Origin: an uncultured Prevotella sp.
GTDB lineage: Bacteria; Bacteroidota; Bacteroidia; Bacteroidales; Bacteroidaceae
Assembly: GCA_900315835.1 (NCBI GenBank)
Contig: ONAR01000003.1
Coordinates: 28,725-92,724 of the forward strand
DNA: 64,000 nucleotides
Direction: 5' to 3'
Shown here: positions 28,634-36,491 of the stretch, in pieces
Layout: every line of letters begins with the position of its first letter
Numbering within the stretch: the first letter of the stretch is position 1
Notes under the pieces: model-generated
Told to the model about the DNA's origin: nothing
What the model saw: only the letters and a program-made list of their open reading frames with translations
Databases searched by the model: none
Position numbers and translations under genes: made by a program

Positions 28634-28860
28634 CGCTACACCGCTACACCGCTACATTTATAGCTACTGCATGTCTGAATCATCGGGTTTGTAAAATAAG
28701 AAGATGTAACATGAAGAATATATAAAATACTAATTATTAATATATTAATTAATATTATAATATATAATAATATAATATATTTTTACTCTTTAGTCTCATT
28801 TTCTGTGTTTTTCTCGTTGCATGTCTGTATCGCCCTTATGTAGCGGTGTAGCGGTGTAGC
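28634..28860. repeat. Long inverted repeat around an AT-only core
   Basis: The left arm (28634-28657) is made of CGCTACAC units ending in GCTACAT. The right arm (28838-28860) is its reverse complement over 23 bases without mismatch. Inside, a direct repeat TGCATGTCTGnATC occurs at 28668-28681 and 28818-28831, and a core near 28720-28790 is almost purely A/T. Confidence 0.85.
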
Positions 28861-28879
28861 AGTGTAGCGCAAGTTGAAG

Positions 28880-28960
28880 TTAGGAGTTAGGAGTTAGAAA
28901 TTAGGAGTTAGAAATTAGGAGTTAGAAATTAGGAGTTAGGAGATAGGAGTTAGGAGTTAC
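28880..28960. repeat. 7-bp AGTTAGG-type tandem repeat
   Basis: AGTTAGG, AGTTAGA and AATTAGG heptamers alternate, giving an apparent 14-bp period. Simple-sequence expansion; no function visible. Confidence 0.75.
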
Positions 28961-29084
28961 GTCCTGCCAAACGATGTGTTTGCTATGAACGAATAATAAT
29001 TACGCGCCTCGCAAACCCTAAATATAGAAAAATGAGGTTTAAGGCTTGCTGTTAACAGATTTTAACCGTAATAAAAGCCCGTAA

Positions 29085-29116
29085 TTTGGAAACGAAGTAA
29101 TTACATAGTATCTTTG
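29085..29116 (+). promoter_or_regulatory. Promoter of the HU-like gene
   Basis: TTTG (29085-29088), 20 bp, TATCTTTG (29109-29116). The transcript would start near 29123 and have an unusually long leader of about 160 bases with two hairpins: CTCCCCCT/AGGGGGAG (29151-29169) and CCCCCT/AGGGGG (29246-29260). Confidence 0.75.
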
Positions 29117-29283
29117 CAATGTAAACGAGAAACGAACAGACCCTCTCTAGCTCCCCCTAAAAGGGGGAGGACCTCGATGTCAAACAAAACAATATATTAA
29201 CCCTTTAGAAAAATCCCTACCAGCCCACTGTCGGGTTTGCGCGCTCCCCCTCTTAGGGGGCTGGGGGGGTCTCCAATTCGCTT

Positions 29284-29772
29284 ATGCTACACTACAAAGT
29301 CTATCAAAACAAAACCAAGACGAGCAAGGCCTACGGCAAGTGGTTCGGCCGCGCGGTGGTCAACCAGACCATCAGCCTGGAGAAGCTCGCCGAGCACATG
29401 GCCAACCATAACACCCCTTATTCCAAAGGCGCCATCCAGGGCGTGCTGACCGACATGGTCGCCTGCATCCGCGAGCTCGTACTCGACGGCAATGCCGTGA
29501 AAATTCCCAACCTTGCCATCTTCTCTGCCGGACTCACCACCGAGGGTGCAGACGACAGATATAGTTTCACGACGGGGAAGAACATCAGGTCGGTACACCT
29601 CCGGGCCCGCTCCACCGGCAGCTTCACCCGTGCCGAGCTGTCGCGTGCGGCCAACGTGACCGAATACGGAACGTACGACCCCGCGGCAACAGGCGGAAGC
29701 ACCTCCGACGGCGGCTCAACCTCCGACGGCGGCGCAACCTCCGACGGCGAAATAATCTCCGGCGGGAAATGA
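29284..29772 (+). CDS. HU family DNA-binding protein with repeat tail
   Basis: 162 residues. Residues 1 to about 125 are the Bacteroidota HU/IHF-like domain (HYKVYQNKTKTSKAYGKWFG, then EKLAEHMANHNTPYSKGAIQ and the LRARSTGSFTRAELS region). The C-terminus (137-155) is three repeats of GSTSDG/GATSDG, a low-complexity tail. It is a candidate nucleoid protein whose DNA specificity is unknown. It is followed after 85 bases by a smalltalk-like ORF, the usual partner in this phylum (family knowledge). Confidence 0.88.
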   Translation: MLHYKVYQNKTKTSKAYGKWFGRAVVNQTISLEKLAEHMANHNTPYSKGAIQGVLTDMVACIRELVLDGNAVKIPNLAIFSAGLTTEGADDRYSFTTGKNIRSVHLRARSTGSFTRAELSRAANVTEYGTYDPAATGGSTSDGGSTSDGGATSDGEIISGGK

Positions 29773-29857
29773 CGCCAGGGTGTCAGTGTAGTGTAGTGGC
29801 CGGCACCAGGCCGGCCACTACACTGCCACCAATGCTAACTCTTAAATCCTTACCATT

Positions 29858-30505
29858 ATGTCAGCAAACAGCAAGAAAGAGACGTGGAAGATGGTCATCA
29901 ACATGATTATCTCCGTACTCACCGCCATCGCCACCACCTTGGGCGTGACCAGCTGCATGAGTGCAGCAAGGGAGGAAGCGTTGGGGAAGTCCGGAAGTTA
30001 TTTGGAAGTCCGGAAGTCACAGAAGTCCGGAAGTCCGGTCAAATGGCCGGCAATACCCAATTCAAATATCTCAAGGAGTTTATCAACCGCTCCGTGGTTG
30101 ATCGACGTAGAGAAAGACGAACTATTTCATGAACACCAGGTACACGGCGGCCACGAGGCAGGCGAAGGCGAGGAAATGGTTCCAATGGAGCGACTGGCCC
30201 TGGAACAAGAGGTTGGCCACCACGGCGAAGACTACCAGCGAGACGCACTCCTGGATGACCTTGAGCTGGACCAGCGAGAACGGACCGCCGTTGCCCTCAA
30301 AGCCGATGCGGTTGGCCGGCACCTGACAACAGTATTCGAAGAAAGCGATGCACCACGAGAAGACGATGACGCCGATGAGTGGCCAGTGGGTGCTCACGCC
30401 CGTCTGCTGCAGTTTGAGATGGCCATACCAGGCCAGTGTCATGAAGATGTTGCTGCAGAAGAGCAGCAGGATGGTATAGAAGCCGTAGAAGTTCATGCGT
30501 GGTAA
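29858..30505 (+). CDS. Smalltalk-like peptide with abnormal extension
   Basis: The first 34 residues (MSANSKKETWKMVINMI, then a hydrophobic SVLTAIATTLGVTSCM) match the 'smalltalk' family, tiny membrane-associated peptides next to HU-like genes; normal members end about here. In this locus no stop follows. The frame continues through a dispersed repeat (residues about 43-66) and then antisense through the whole DUF486 gene, to 215 residues. Only the N-terminal part is supported as coding; the tail is probably an accident of repeat insertion. A lipoprotein-like TSC is present at residue 31-33 but lacks a clear lipobox. Confidence 0.55.
   Translation: MSANSKKETWKMVINMIISVLTAIATTLGVTSCMSAAREEALGKSGSYLEVRKSQKSGSPVKWPAIPNSNISRSLSTAPWLIDVEKDELFHEHQVHGGHEAGEGEEMVPMERLALEQEVGHHGEDYQRDALLDDLELDQRERTAVALKADAVGRHLTTVFEESDAPREDDDADEWPVGAHARLLQFEMAIPGQCHEDVAAEEQQDGIEAVEVHAW
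29986..30060. repeat. Dispersed repeat, copy 2 (inverted)
   Basis: Contains AAGTCCGGAAGTCACAGAAG and GTCAAATGGCCGGCAATACC, the reverse complement, with few changes, of 28250-28300. It lies within the smalltalk reading frame and translates there as SQKSGSPVKWPAIPNS. Confidence 0.8.
30122..30496 (-). CDS. DUF486 family (DMT-type) membrane protein
   Basis: A 124-residue integral membrane protein with four hydrophobic segments (about 4-24, 36-54, 72-95, 105-122) and the signature CCQVPANRIGFEGNGGPFSL. It belongs to the DUF486 group of small DMT-superfamily proteins of unknown transport substrate. Its start overlaps the fmt stop by 4 bases (ATGA). Confidence 0.9.
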   Translation of the reverse strand: MNFYGFYTILLLFCSNIFMTLAWYGHLKLQQTGVSTHWPLIGVIVFSWCIAFFEYCCQVPANRIGFEGNGGPFSLVQLKVIQECVSLVVFAVVANLLFQGQSLHWNHFLAFACLVAAVYLVFMK

Positions 30506-31476
30506 GCCTCTATGTTTCTGTTGCCGTTGAGGAAGTCAGCAGCCTTCATGCGTTTCTTGCCCGACATTTGCAGTTCGTCAATCTGCAGCCAACGGTCGGC
30601 TGTTGCGATGCAGAGCTGCGCTTTACCGGTTTTGATGGTGCCCGGCTGCGCTCCGGCGGTGGGCTCGTCGAGCAGCGTCGTATGGAACAGCTTCAGCACC
30701 GACGTCTGACCGGTAGCCTCGGCGGTGAGCGTTGTCCAGGCGCCGGGGTAGGGCGAGAGGCCGCGCACGAAGTCGTGAACGCGCTTCGCCGGTTGGTTCC
30801 AGTTGACTTCGCAGGTCTCCTTGAATATCTTCGGCGCCGGATGGAGCACCGTCTCCTTGCCCTCGGTGAGGCTGCTTTGGTCGATGGCGTCGACCTTGCC
30901 GTCGCCCTCCAACACGAGGTTGATGGTCTCCTCAGCAATGTCGGCGCCGAGCTTCATCAGTCCGTCGTAGACGTATTCCACATTGGCGTCGTCGGGGATG
31001 GCGAAGTGCTTCTGCCGGATGATGCGCCCCGTGTCGATGTTCTGGTCGAGGAAGAACGTCGTCACGCCGGTCTCCTTCTCGCCGTTGATGATGGCCCAGT
31101 TGATGGGCGCAGCGCCACGGTATTGCGGCAGCAGGGCGGCGTGAACATTGAAGGTGCCGAAGCGCGGCATCGACCACACCACCTCGGGCAGCATGCGGAA
31201 GGCTACCACTACTTGTAGGTCGGCCTTGTAACTGGCCAGCTCACTGACGAATGCGGGGTCTTTCATCTTCACCGGTTGCAGCACGGGGATGTTGTGGGCC
31301 ACCGCATACTGCTTCACCTCTGAAGGCTGCAGGTGGTCCTGGTGGCGGCCAACGGGCTTGTCGGGTTGCGTCACCACTGCCACGATGTTATAGCCGTCGT
31401 CGACGAGGCGGCTGAGCGTACCCACGGCAAACTCGGGGGTACCCATAAACACGATCCTTAACTCTTCTTTCTTCAT
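30493..31476 (-). CDS. fmt: Methionyl-tRNA formyltransferase
   Basis: Formylates initiator Met-tRNA. 327 residues from the ATG at 31476 (MKKEELRIVFMGTPEFA); an in-frame ATG at 31500 adds eight residues with no conservation evidence. The formyl-transferase core NVHAALLPQYRGAAPINWAI contains the usual Asn-His pair, and the Asp in FFLDQNIDTG is present. The C-terminal anticodon-arm domain follows. The next gene is DUF486. Confidence 0.95.
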   Translation of the reverse strand: MKKEELRIVFMGTPEFAVGTLSRLVDDGYNIVAVVTQPDKPVGRHQDHLQPSEVKQYAVAHNIPVLQPVKMKDPAFVSELASYKADLQVVVAFRMLPEVVWSMPRFGTFNVHAALLPQYRGAAPINWAIINGEKETGVTTFFLDQNIDTGRIIRQKHFAIPDDANVEYVYDGLMKLGADIAEETINLVLEGDGKVDAIDQSSLTEGKETVLHPAPKIFKETCEVNWNQPAKRVHDFVRGLSPYPGAWTTLTAEATGQTSVLKLFHTTLLDEPTAGAQPGTIKTGKAQLCIATADRWLQIDELQMSGKKRMKAADFLNGNRNIEAYHA

Positions 31477-31500
31477 TGCTATTATTTCAAATTCGGTCAA

Positions 31501-31587
31501 ACGCAGATTCCGCAGCGTTTATTGGTTTTCACGCAGATTCCGCAGTGTTTATTGGTCTCACGCAGATTCTGCAGATTTCGCAGATGG
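31501..31587. repeat. CGCAGATT-type dispersed repeats
   Basis: Three copies of ACGCAGATTC/T at 31501, 31531 and 31560, spaced 30 and 29 bp. The same words make up the inverted repeat at 35220-35400, so this is a dispersed family of this genome. Confidence 0.8.
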
Positions 31588-31628
31588 TGGTACCCTTCAC
31601 GTAATTAAGAGCTCAAGAGCTCAAGAAC

Positions 31629-32045
31629 TCAGAAATTCCACCAATGCTTCTTCTTGCTCCCTTCACCGCTTTGTTCTCGTAGAAGGTCGGCGTAAGACTT
31701 ATGCTCGTGGATGATGCGGTAGATCTGACCCCAGTCAGGCAGTCCGCCGATGTTGCGGTCGTCGATGAAATAATCCACTTTCAGTTTACGCGTGAAGTGG
31801 TGACCCTTGTCGAGGTCGTCATCGGGGTGGTCGGCGTTGACGGCGTAAAACGTCACGCCACGCTGGCGGCACCACTCAATCGCCTCATCCAACAGCTCCC
31901 CTTCACGCACCGTCCACAGAATGAGCTTGTGGTTCTCTGCCAGGAGCATGCGGAGCGTCTCGGTGGCAAACGGTATCTCCTTGCCAATCTTCGGGTATTC
32001 GTGTTCGACGATGGTTCCGTCGAAATCAACTGCAATCTTTGCCAT
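31629..32045 (-). CDS. HAD-superfamily-like hydrolase, small
   Basis: 138 residues from the ATG at 32045 (MAKIAVDFDGTIVEH). The DxDGT nucleophile motif, the DDR motif (YFIDDRNIGGLPD) and WTVREG in place of motif II are seen, but no cap domain. It resembles the small HAD-like proteins of Bacteroidales with unknown substrate. A -7 element (CAAAGTTA on plus, 32067-32074) is just upstream. It stands alone downstream of repeats. Confidence 0.85.
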   Translation of the reverse strand: MAKIAVDFDGTIVEHEYPKIGKEIPFATETLRMLLAENHKLILWTVREGELLDEAIEWCRQRGVTFYAVNADHPDDDLDKGHHFTRKLKVDYFIDDRNIGGLPDWGQIYRIIHEHKSYADLLREQSGEGSKKKHWWNF

Positions 32046-32145
32046 ATTCTTTTGTGTTTTTTCCTGCAAAGTTACGAATTATTCCTCATATCGGACTCCA
32101 GCCCTGCTTAAATTTTGTGTGGCAAGCAATTTTATAATCCTTTGT

Positions 32146-32176
32146 TTTGTCTTTTCAGTTAAAATGATTAGTTTTG
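32146..32176 (+). promoter_or_regulatory. Promoter upstream of the 32220 gene
   Basis: TTTG (32146-32149), 19 bp, TAGTTTTG (32169-32176). A second -7-like element, TAACTTTG, lies at 32204-32211, close to the start codon. Confidence 0.7.
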
Positions 32177-32219
32177 CAGGAAGAATTCAAATATGAACTA
32201 AAATAACTTTGAAGTACTT

Positions 32220-32873
32220 ATGAATTTGTTGACCAAACTATTCAATAGAAAAGCGAAGGAAACCAAGGTCGGTGGCATGGAAGACTATATGTCGCTGGTG
32301 AGGGTCTATTTCCAGGCATCCATCGCCGCTCAGGTAGGCATCACCAATCTGGCCATGTTCCCCGACCTGCGCATGTTCAAGACTACGCTGCATGTGCCCA
32401 CGCAGGGCAATAAGCTCGGAGTGGGTGAGAAGGCCCACTGCCGTAAGATGATGAAGGAGATTTACCACACCGACGACAGCTTCTTCAAGGAGATTGACCA
32501 GAGCATCCGCCACAACTGCAAGCGCATCACCGATGTGCAGGCTTACCTCATTCAGTTTCAGAATTTTACGCAGGATTTGATGATGCTCACCGGCAACCTG
32601 ATGAAGTTCAAGCTGCGCGTGCCCTCCATCTTCAAGAAAACTATCTACGCCATGACCGAGAAGACGGTGGGGGATATCTTCATGAAGAACGACTTCAAAG
32701 ACCCCAGCGTCATCAAGTCGGTGATGAATGTGCGCAAGTATAACACGCGCCTCAGTTTCTCGCAGAAGTGGATTACCGACTTCATCTATCAGGTGGTGAT
32801 GCTCGCCAAGAAAGAGCCCGCGCCATCGAAAGAGGAGGCCGAGGCTGCCGAAAAGAAATTGGGAAAGAAATAA
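32220..32873 (+). CDS. Conserved-looking hypothetical protein, 217 residues
   Basis: I do not recognise it. It is a soluble protein, alpha-helical by composition, basic (the C-terminal tail is Lys/Glu rich), without signal or membrane segment. The central part LMMLTGNLMKFKLRVPSIFKK and YNTRLSFSQKWITDF are the most distinctive. It lies just upstream of the coiled-coil/zapA/rny cluster, in the same direction, and has its own promoter. A role linked to cell division or RNA turnover is only a positional guess. Confidence 0.8.
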   Translation: MNLLTKLFNRKAKETKVGGMEDYMSLVRVYFQASIAAQVGITNLAMFPDLRMFKTTLHVPTQGNKLGVGEKAHCRKMMKEIYHTDDSFFKEIDQSIRHNCKRITDVQAYLIQFQNFTQDLMMLTGNLMKFKLRVPSIFKKTIYAMTEKTVGDIFMKNDFKDPSVIKSVMNVRKYNTRLSFSQKWITDFIYQVVMLAKKEPAPSKEEAEAAEKKLGKK

Positions 32874-32915
32874 ATAAATTAATTGACGGCTTTTTACGAA
32901 AAAGTGGCCAAATCT

Positions 32916-32947
32916 TTTGGATTTATCACTTTTTAAAGCTAAATTTG
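32916..32947 (+). promoter_or_regulatory. Promoter of the coiled-coil/zapA/rny cluster
   Basis: TTTG (32916-32919), 20 bp, TAAATTTG (32940-32947). It implies a start of transcription near 32954, about 11 bases before the ATG at 32965. Confidence 0.8.
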
Positions 32948-32964
32948 CACAAATTTATGTTGTC

Positions 32965-33261
32965 ATGGATTCCAAAGAACAAGCTATCAATACGTTCGCG
33001 ACTCGTGTGAGACAGTTGATTCTGCAATACGAAGACCTGAGAAGAGAGAACATGAGGCTCCGCACTCAGTGTGCCCGGCGTGAGGAGCGCATCAAGGCTT
33101 TGGAAGACAAGACTGCCCGTGTCCAGCATGATTACGACACATTGAAGATGGCAAGGATGATGCAGCTCACCGACGGCGACGTTGAGGATGCCAAGAAGCG
33201 CGTCAACCACCTCATCAGAAGTGTGAACAGGTGCATCACGCTGCTCAGTGAGAAACCTTAA
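32965..33261 (+). CDS. Coiled-coil protein upstream of zapA
   Basis: 98 residues from the ATG at 32965 (MDSKEQAINTF); the frame is open to 32917, but that would lie within the promoter. Residues about 20-60 form a heptad-like coiled coil (RENMRLRTQCARREERIKAL). The position directly before zapA suggests a ZapB-like or cell-division role (inference only). The C-terminus is helical with RVNHLIRSVNRC. Confidence 0.8.
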   Translation: MDSKEQAINTFATRVRQLILQYEDLRRENMRLRTQCARREERIKALEDKTARVQHDYDTLKMARMMQLTDGDVEDAKKRVNHLIRSVNRCITLLSEKP

Positions 33262-33278
33262 GAGCGACGACGAAGAAA

Positions 33279-33578
33279 GTGGATCAGGAAAAAATCAACA
33301 TAAGGCTACATATCTACGATACCGACATCAGCGTCAGGGTGCCGCGTGAGGAAGAACCTCTCTATCGGAAAGATGCGGAGCTCATCAACGAGCTCCTCAA
33401 TGTGTATTACTCCAACTTCAAGGGAAGCAAGAGCGATAAGGAGATTATCTACTTCGCTATGATTGACCTCGGACTGCGACTGCAGAAGGCCAATCAGAAG
33501 AACGACACCAAGCCTTATGAGGATATTCTAAGTAAACTTACTTCCGAGATTGAGGACGAACTGAAACGGGGGGAGTAA
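33279..33578 (+). CDS. zapA: Cell division protein ZapA
   Basis: 99 residues. The ZapA fold is visible: an N-terminal beta strand (KINIRLHIYDTDISVRV), then EEEPLYRKDAELINELL and a C-terminal coiled coil. ZapA bundles FtsZ filaments at the division site. The start codon is GTG at 33279-33281, 17 bases after the coiled-coil gene. Followed after 41 bases by rny. Confidence 0.9.
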   Translation: MDQEKINIRLHIYDTDISVRVPREEEPLYRKDAELINELLNVYYSNFKGSKSDKEIIYFAMIDLGLRLQKANQKNDTKPYEDILSKLTSEIEDELKRGE

Positions 33579-33619
33579 AGGTTACCTGGAATATGAATCA
33601 ATTTAAATATACAGAATAA

Positions 33620-35155
33620 ATGAGTACTATAATCATCACCGCTGCAGCCGCGTTGGTTGTGGGCGGAGTGGCTGGATATGCCATATTCCGTTATGTATTG
33701 ACGGAAATCTATAAGAAGAAAATGGCTGAGGCAGAGAAAGATGCCGATGTAATAAAGGAAAAGAAACTGCTCGAGGTCAAGGAGAAATTCCTCAATAAGA
33801 AGAATGAACTGGACAAGGAGGTGCAGCTGCGCAACCAGAAGATGCAGGCTGTGGAGAACCGCTTGAAGCAGCGTGAGCTGACGCTGAACCAGCGTCAGGA
33901 AGAGATTGGCCGCAGCAAGCAGGATGTGGAGCGCGAGCAGCAGCGACTGGAGAACGAGAAGAGTCTGCTCGAGGTGAAGCGTCAGGATCTCGACAAGATG
34001 CAGGATCAGGAGCGCGCCAAGCTCGAGGAGCTCTCGGGGCTGTCGGCTGAAGAAGCCAAGACCCGGCTGGTAGAGAGCATGAAGGATAAGGCCCGCATGG
34101 ATGCAGCAAGCTATATTAATGAGGTGGTCGACCAGGCTAAGCTCGACGCCAACATGAAAGCGAAGAAGATTGTCATTCAGACCATCCAGCGTGTGGCCAC
34201 CGAGACCGCCATTGAGAATTCGGTCAGCGTCTTCCATATCGACAACGATGAGGTGAAAGGCCGCATCATCGGTCGCGAGGGACGCAACATCCGCGCCCTG
34301 GAAGCTGCCTGCGGCGTTGAGATTGTGGTCGACGATACGCCCGAGAGCATCGTTATCTCTGCCTTCGATCCTGTGCGTCGTGAGGTCTGCCGTCTGGCGC
34401 TCCACCAGTTGGTGGCCGACGGCCGTATCCATCCCGCCCGTATCGAGGAAGTGGTGGCCAAGGTGAAGAAGCAGTTGGACAACGAGATTATCGAAACCGG
34501 TAAGCGCACCGCCATCGACCTCGGTATCCACGGTCTACACCCTGAGCTCATCCGTATCATCGGTAAGATGAAGTACCGCTCCTCTTACGGTCAGAACCTG
34601 CTGCAGCATGCCCGCGAGACGGCCAACCTCTGCGCTGTGATGGCTGCCGAACTGGGATTGAACCCGAAGAAAGCAAAGCGCGCCGGTCTGCTGCACGATA
34701 TCGGTAAGGTGCCCGATGAGGAGAGCGAGCTGCCGCACGCATTGCTCGGCGCCAAGATTGCGGAGAAATATAAGGAGAAGCCAGACATCGTCAACGCCAT
34801 CGCCGCTCACCACGATGAGGTGGAGATGAAGACGTTGCTGGCTCCGATTGTGCAGGTCTGCGATGCCATCTCCGGTGCCCGTCCGGGTGCCCGTCGTGAG
34901 ATTGTCGAGGCTTACATCAAACGTCTCAACGACCTCGAGGCTATCGCCATGAGCTACCCCGGTGTGACCAAGACCTACGCCATTCAGGCTGGCCGCGAGC
35001 TGCGCGTCATCGTCGGCGCCGACAAGATGACCGACGACGAGAGCAATAAGCTCAGCTCGGAGATTGCCGAGAAGATTCAGAATGAGATGACCTATCCGGG
35101 TCAGGTGAAGATCACCGTCATCCGCGAAACCCGATCGGTGGCGTACGCGAAGTAA
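33620..35155 (+). CDS. rny: Ribonuclease Y
   Basis: Endoribonuclease initiating mRNA decay. 511 residues: an N-terminal membrane anchor (about 3-25), a long coiled coil (25-150), a KH domain ([17 protein letters not shown]) and an HD domain ([13 protein letters not shown], then AAHHDEVE). The catalytic HD dyad is His-Asp in LLHDIG. Downstream is the CAGAT inverted repeat and a terminator. The zapA neighbour is common in this phylum. Confidence 0.96.
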   Translation: MSTIIITAAAALVVGGVAGYAIFRYVLTEIYKKKMAEAEKDADVIKEKKLLEVKEKFLNKKNELDKEVQLRNQKMQAVENRLKQRELTLNQRQEEIGRSKQDVEREQQRLENEKSLLEVKRQDLDKMQDQERAKLEELSGLSAEEAKTRLVESMKDKARMDAASYINEVVDQAKLDANMKAKKIVIQTIQRVATETAIENSVSVFHIDNDEVKGRIIGREGRNIRALEAACGVEIVVDDTPESIVISAFDPVRREVCRLALHQLVADGRIHPARIEEVVAKVKKQLDNEIIETGKRTAIDLGIHGLHPELIRIIGKMKYRSSYGQNLLQHARETANLCAVMAAELGLNPKKAKRAGLLHDIGKVPDEESELPHALLGAKIAEKYKEKPDIVNAIAAHHDEVEMKTLLAPIVQVCDAISGARPGARREIVEAYIKRLNDLEAIAMSYPGVTKTYAIQAGRELRVIVGADKMTDDESNKLSSEIAEKIQNEMTYPGQVKITVIRETRSVAYAK

Positions 35156-35219
35156 TCCCCGTTCTTGTCTCACGCAGATTGGTCTCATGTAGATTGGTCT
35201 CATTCAGATGAATTTTGTC

Positions 35220-35400
35220 TCACGCAGATTTCGCAGATAACGCAGATTTCCTGCCCACCCTTGATTTCGCAGATTTTTCTCATCACCCTTGGGCACTGAG
35301 AAACACCAATATTGAGAAAATCAGAGAGCCCGGTATTGAGATAAATCTGCGAGATCAGAAGGTATTGCATAAATCTGCGAGATCTGCGAAATCAGCGTGA
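35220..35400. repeat. Inverted repeat of CGCAGATT words
   Basis: Left arm 35220-35249 and right arm 35371-35400 are complementary over 27 of 30 positions. The spacer is 121 bp and contains another partial copy at 35343-35356. Related copies occur at 31501-31587. Confidence 0.88.
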
Positions 35401-35442
35401 AAAAATAATCGCGAGATTAGCGTAAAGATAGACTTCAACAAT

Positions 35443-35480
35443 AACCGGCTCTGTCAGTTTTTTTGCTGATGGAGCCGGTT
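35443..35480. terminator. Bidirectional terminator between rny and ispE
   Basis: AACCGGCTC (35443-35451) pairs with GAGCCGGTT (35472-35480), with a T-rich loop and an inner CAG/CTG pair. It serves convergent genes. Confidence 0.8.
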
Positions 35481-35496
35481 TCGTTATTGTAGGAGC

Positions 35497-35514
35497 GTCG
35501 GCATTCCTGCCGAC
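35497..35514. terminator. Second hairpin before ispE
   Basis: GTCGGCA, loop TTCC, TGCCGAC: a perfect 7-bp stem, 24 bases from the ispE stop codon. Probable ispE terminator or a dispersed palindrome. Confidence 0.5.
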
Positions 35515-35537
35515 CATATAATATAATAAGGTGTAGG

Positions 35538-36377
35538 TCAGAGCGCGGCGGTGAAAGTGAAGCAACCGCTGAACGCCTTGTCAACACCTGTCGGCTCTTC
35601 GCGGAAGATGCCGAAGAGGGCACTACCGCTGCCACTCATCTGCGCATAGACGGCGCCGAGGTCGTAGAGCCGCTGCTTGATGTCGGCCAACTCCGGGTGC
35701 GCTTTGAACACCGGCCCTTCGAAATCATTGCTCAGGTCATCTTTCCACGTGTCGATGGGCTGCCTCACCACCTCACGGCAGCATTTGGCGGGCTTCCGGC
35801 AGACAATCTGCTGATAGGCTGCACCCGTAGAGACGGCGACGTCGGGTTTGACGATGGCGATGAAGTAGCCGTCGAGGTTACCCTTGGGGCCGTCGGCGGG
35901 CTCAAGCACCTCACCCCTTCCAACGGCAAACGACGGCTCCGCCGTGATGAAGAAGGGGCAGTCGGAACCCAGTTTGGCTGCATAGCGCTCCATCTCCGCA
36001 ATGCCGATGTTGAGCCGGAAGCGCTCGTCGAGGAGCCTGATCATGTAGGCGCCATCAGATGAACCCCCACCGAGCCCCGCTTGCATCGGAATGCGCTTGA
36101 CCAGATGAGCGTGGATGCGAGGCAGCTCATAGTCTGCGGCAAGCAGCTTGTAGGCCTTCGTAACCAGGTTGTGTTGCTCATCGCAATCAACGGCGTTGCC
36201 CGTAATCTTCAGATCACAGGGATACTCGGACGGGAAGTGCTCGTCCATATACTTAATCTCGAGCGCATCGGTCAAAGGAATAGGGTAGAACACGGTCTCA
36301 ATATCGTGGTAACCATCCTCGCGTGCGGCTATGACGTTGAGTCCAAGATTTATCTTGGCGCATGGAAATGTTATCAT
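35538..36377 (-). CDS. ispE: 4-diphosphocytidyl-2-C-methyl-D-erythritol kinase
   Basis: Isoprenoid (MEP pathway) kinase of the GHMP family, 279 residues from the ATG at 36377 (MITFPCAKINLGLNV). The GHMP loop PMQAGLGGGSSDGAY is intact, with catalytic Lys in CAKINLGL and Asp in GSDCPFFI. The longer in-frame ATG at 36404 would place the start on top of a -7 element (CAAATATA on plus, 36382-36389), so the shorter start is used. That leaves almost no leader. Confidence 0.94.
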   Translation of the reverse strand: MITFPCAKINLGLNVIAAREDGYHDIETVFYPIPLTDALEIKYMDEHFPSEYPCDLKITGNAVDCDEQHNLVTKAYKLLAADYELPRIHAHLVKRIPMQAGLGGGSSDGAYMIRLLDERFRLNIGIAEMERYAAKLGSDCPFFITAEPSFAVGRGEVLEPADGPKGNLDGYFIAIVKPDVAVSTGAAYQQIVCRKPAKCCREVVRQPIDTWKDDLSNDFEGPVFKAHPELADIKQRLYDLGAVYAQMSGSGSALFGIFREEPTGVDKAFSGCFTFTAAL

Positions 36378-36491
36378 GCCACAAATATAATCTATTTTCC
36401 TCAAAAGTGGTCCGTCATCTCATCTAAAATTTGTAAATTTGCATCACTTTCTATAGATATCACTCGTTGTTAATATTACTTTGTTCAAACA

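Larger units (their letters stand above)
27985..29283. other. Repeat-rich intergenic island
   Basis: About 1.3 kb without a convincing gene. In order it holds: the phoH promoter; short TTACGTTG-type 8-bp repeats (28197-28228); an element shared with 29986-30060; a 17-bp minisatellite (28283-28452) with 18-bp degenerate copies to 28514; a hairpin at 28597-28622; an inverted-repeat/AT-rich structure (28634-28860); 7-bp AGTTAGG-type repeats (28880-28960); the HU gene promoter (29085-29116) and two CCCCCT/AGGGGG hairpins. A minus-strand frame of 111 codons (28205-28540) is generated by the minisatellite and I do not call it. Confidence 0.75.
35156..35537. other. Intergenic region with inverted repeat and terminators
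   Basis: 382 bases between convergent rny and ispE. It holds a 30-bp inverted repeat (arms 35220-35249 and 35371-35400), further CGCAGATT-type words, and two hairpins (35443-35480 and 35497-35514). An open frame at 35215-35400 is made by the repeats; I do not call it. Confidence 0.75.

Noticed and set aside
35215-35400. 61-codon plus-strand frame after rny
   Set aside because: Made entirely of the CGCAGATT repeat words, so the frame is a by-product of the inverted repeat.
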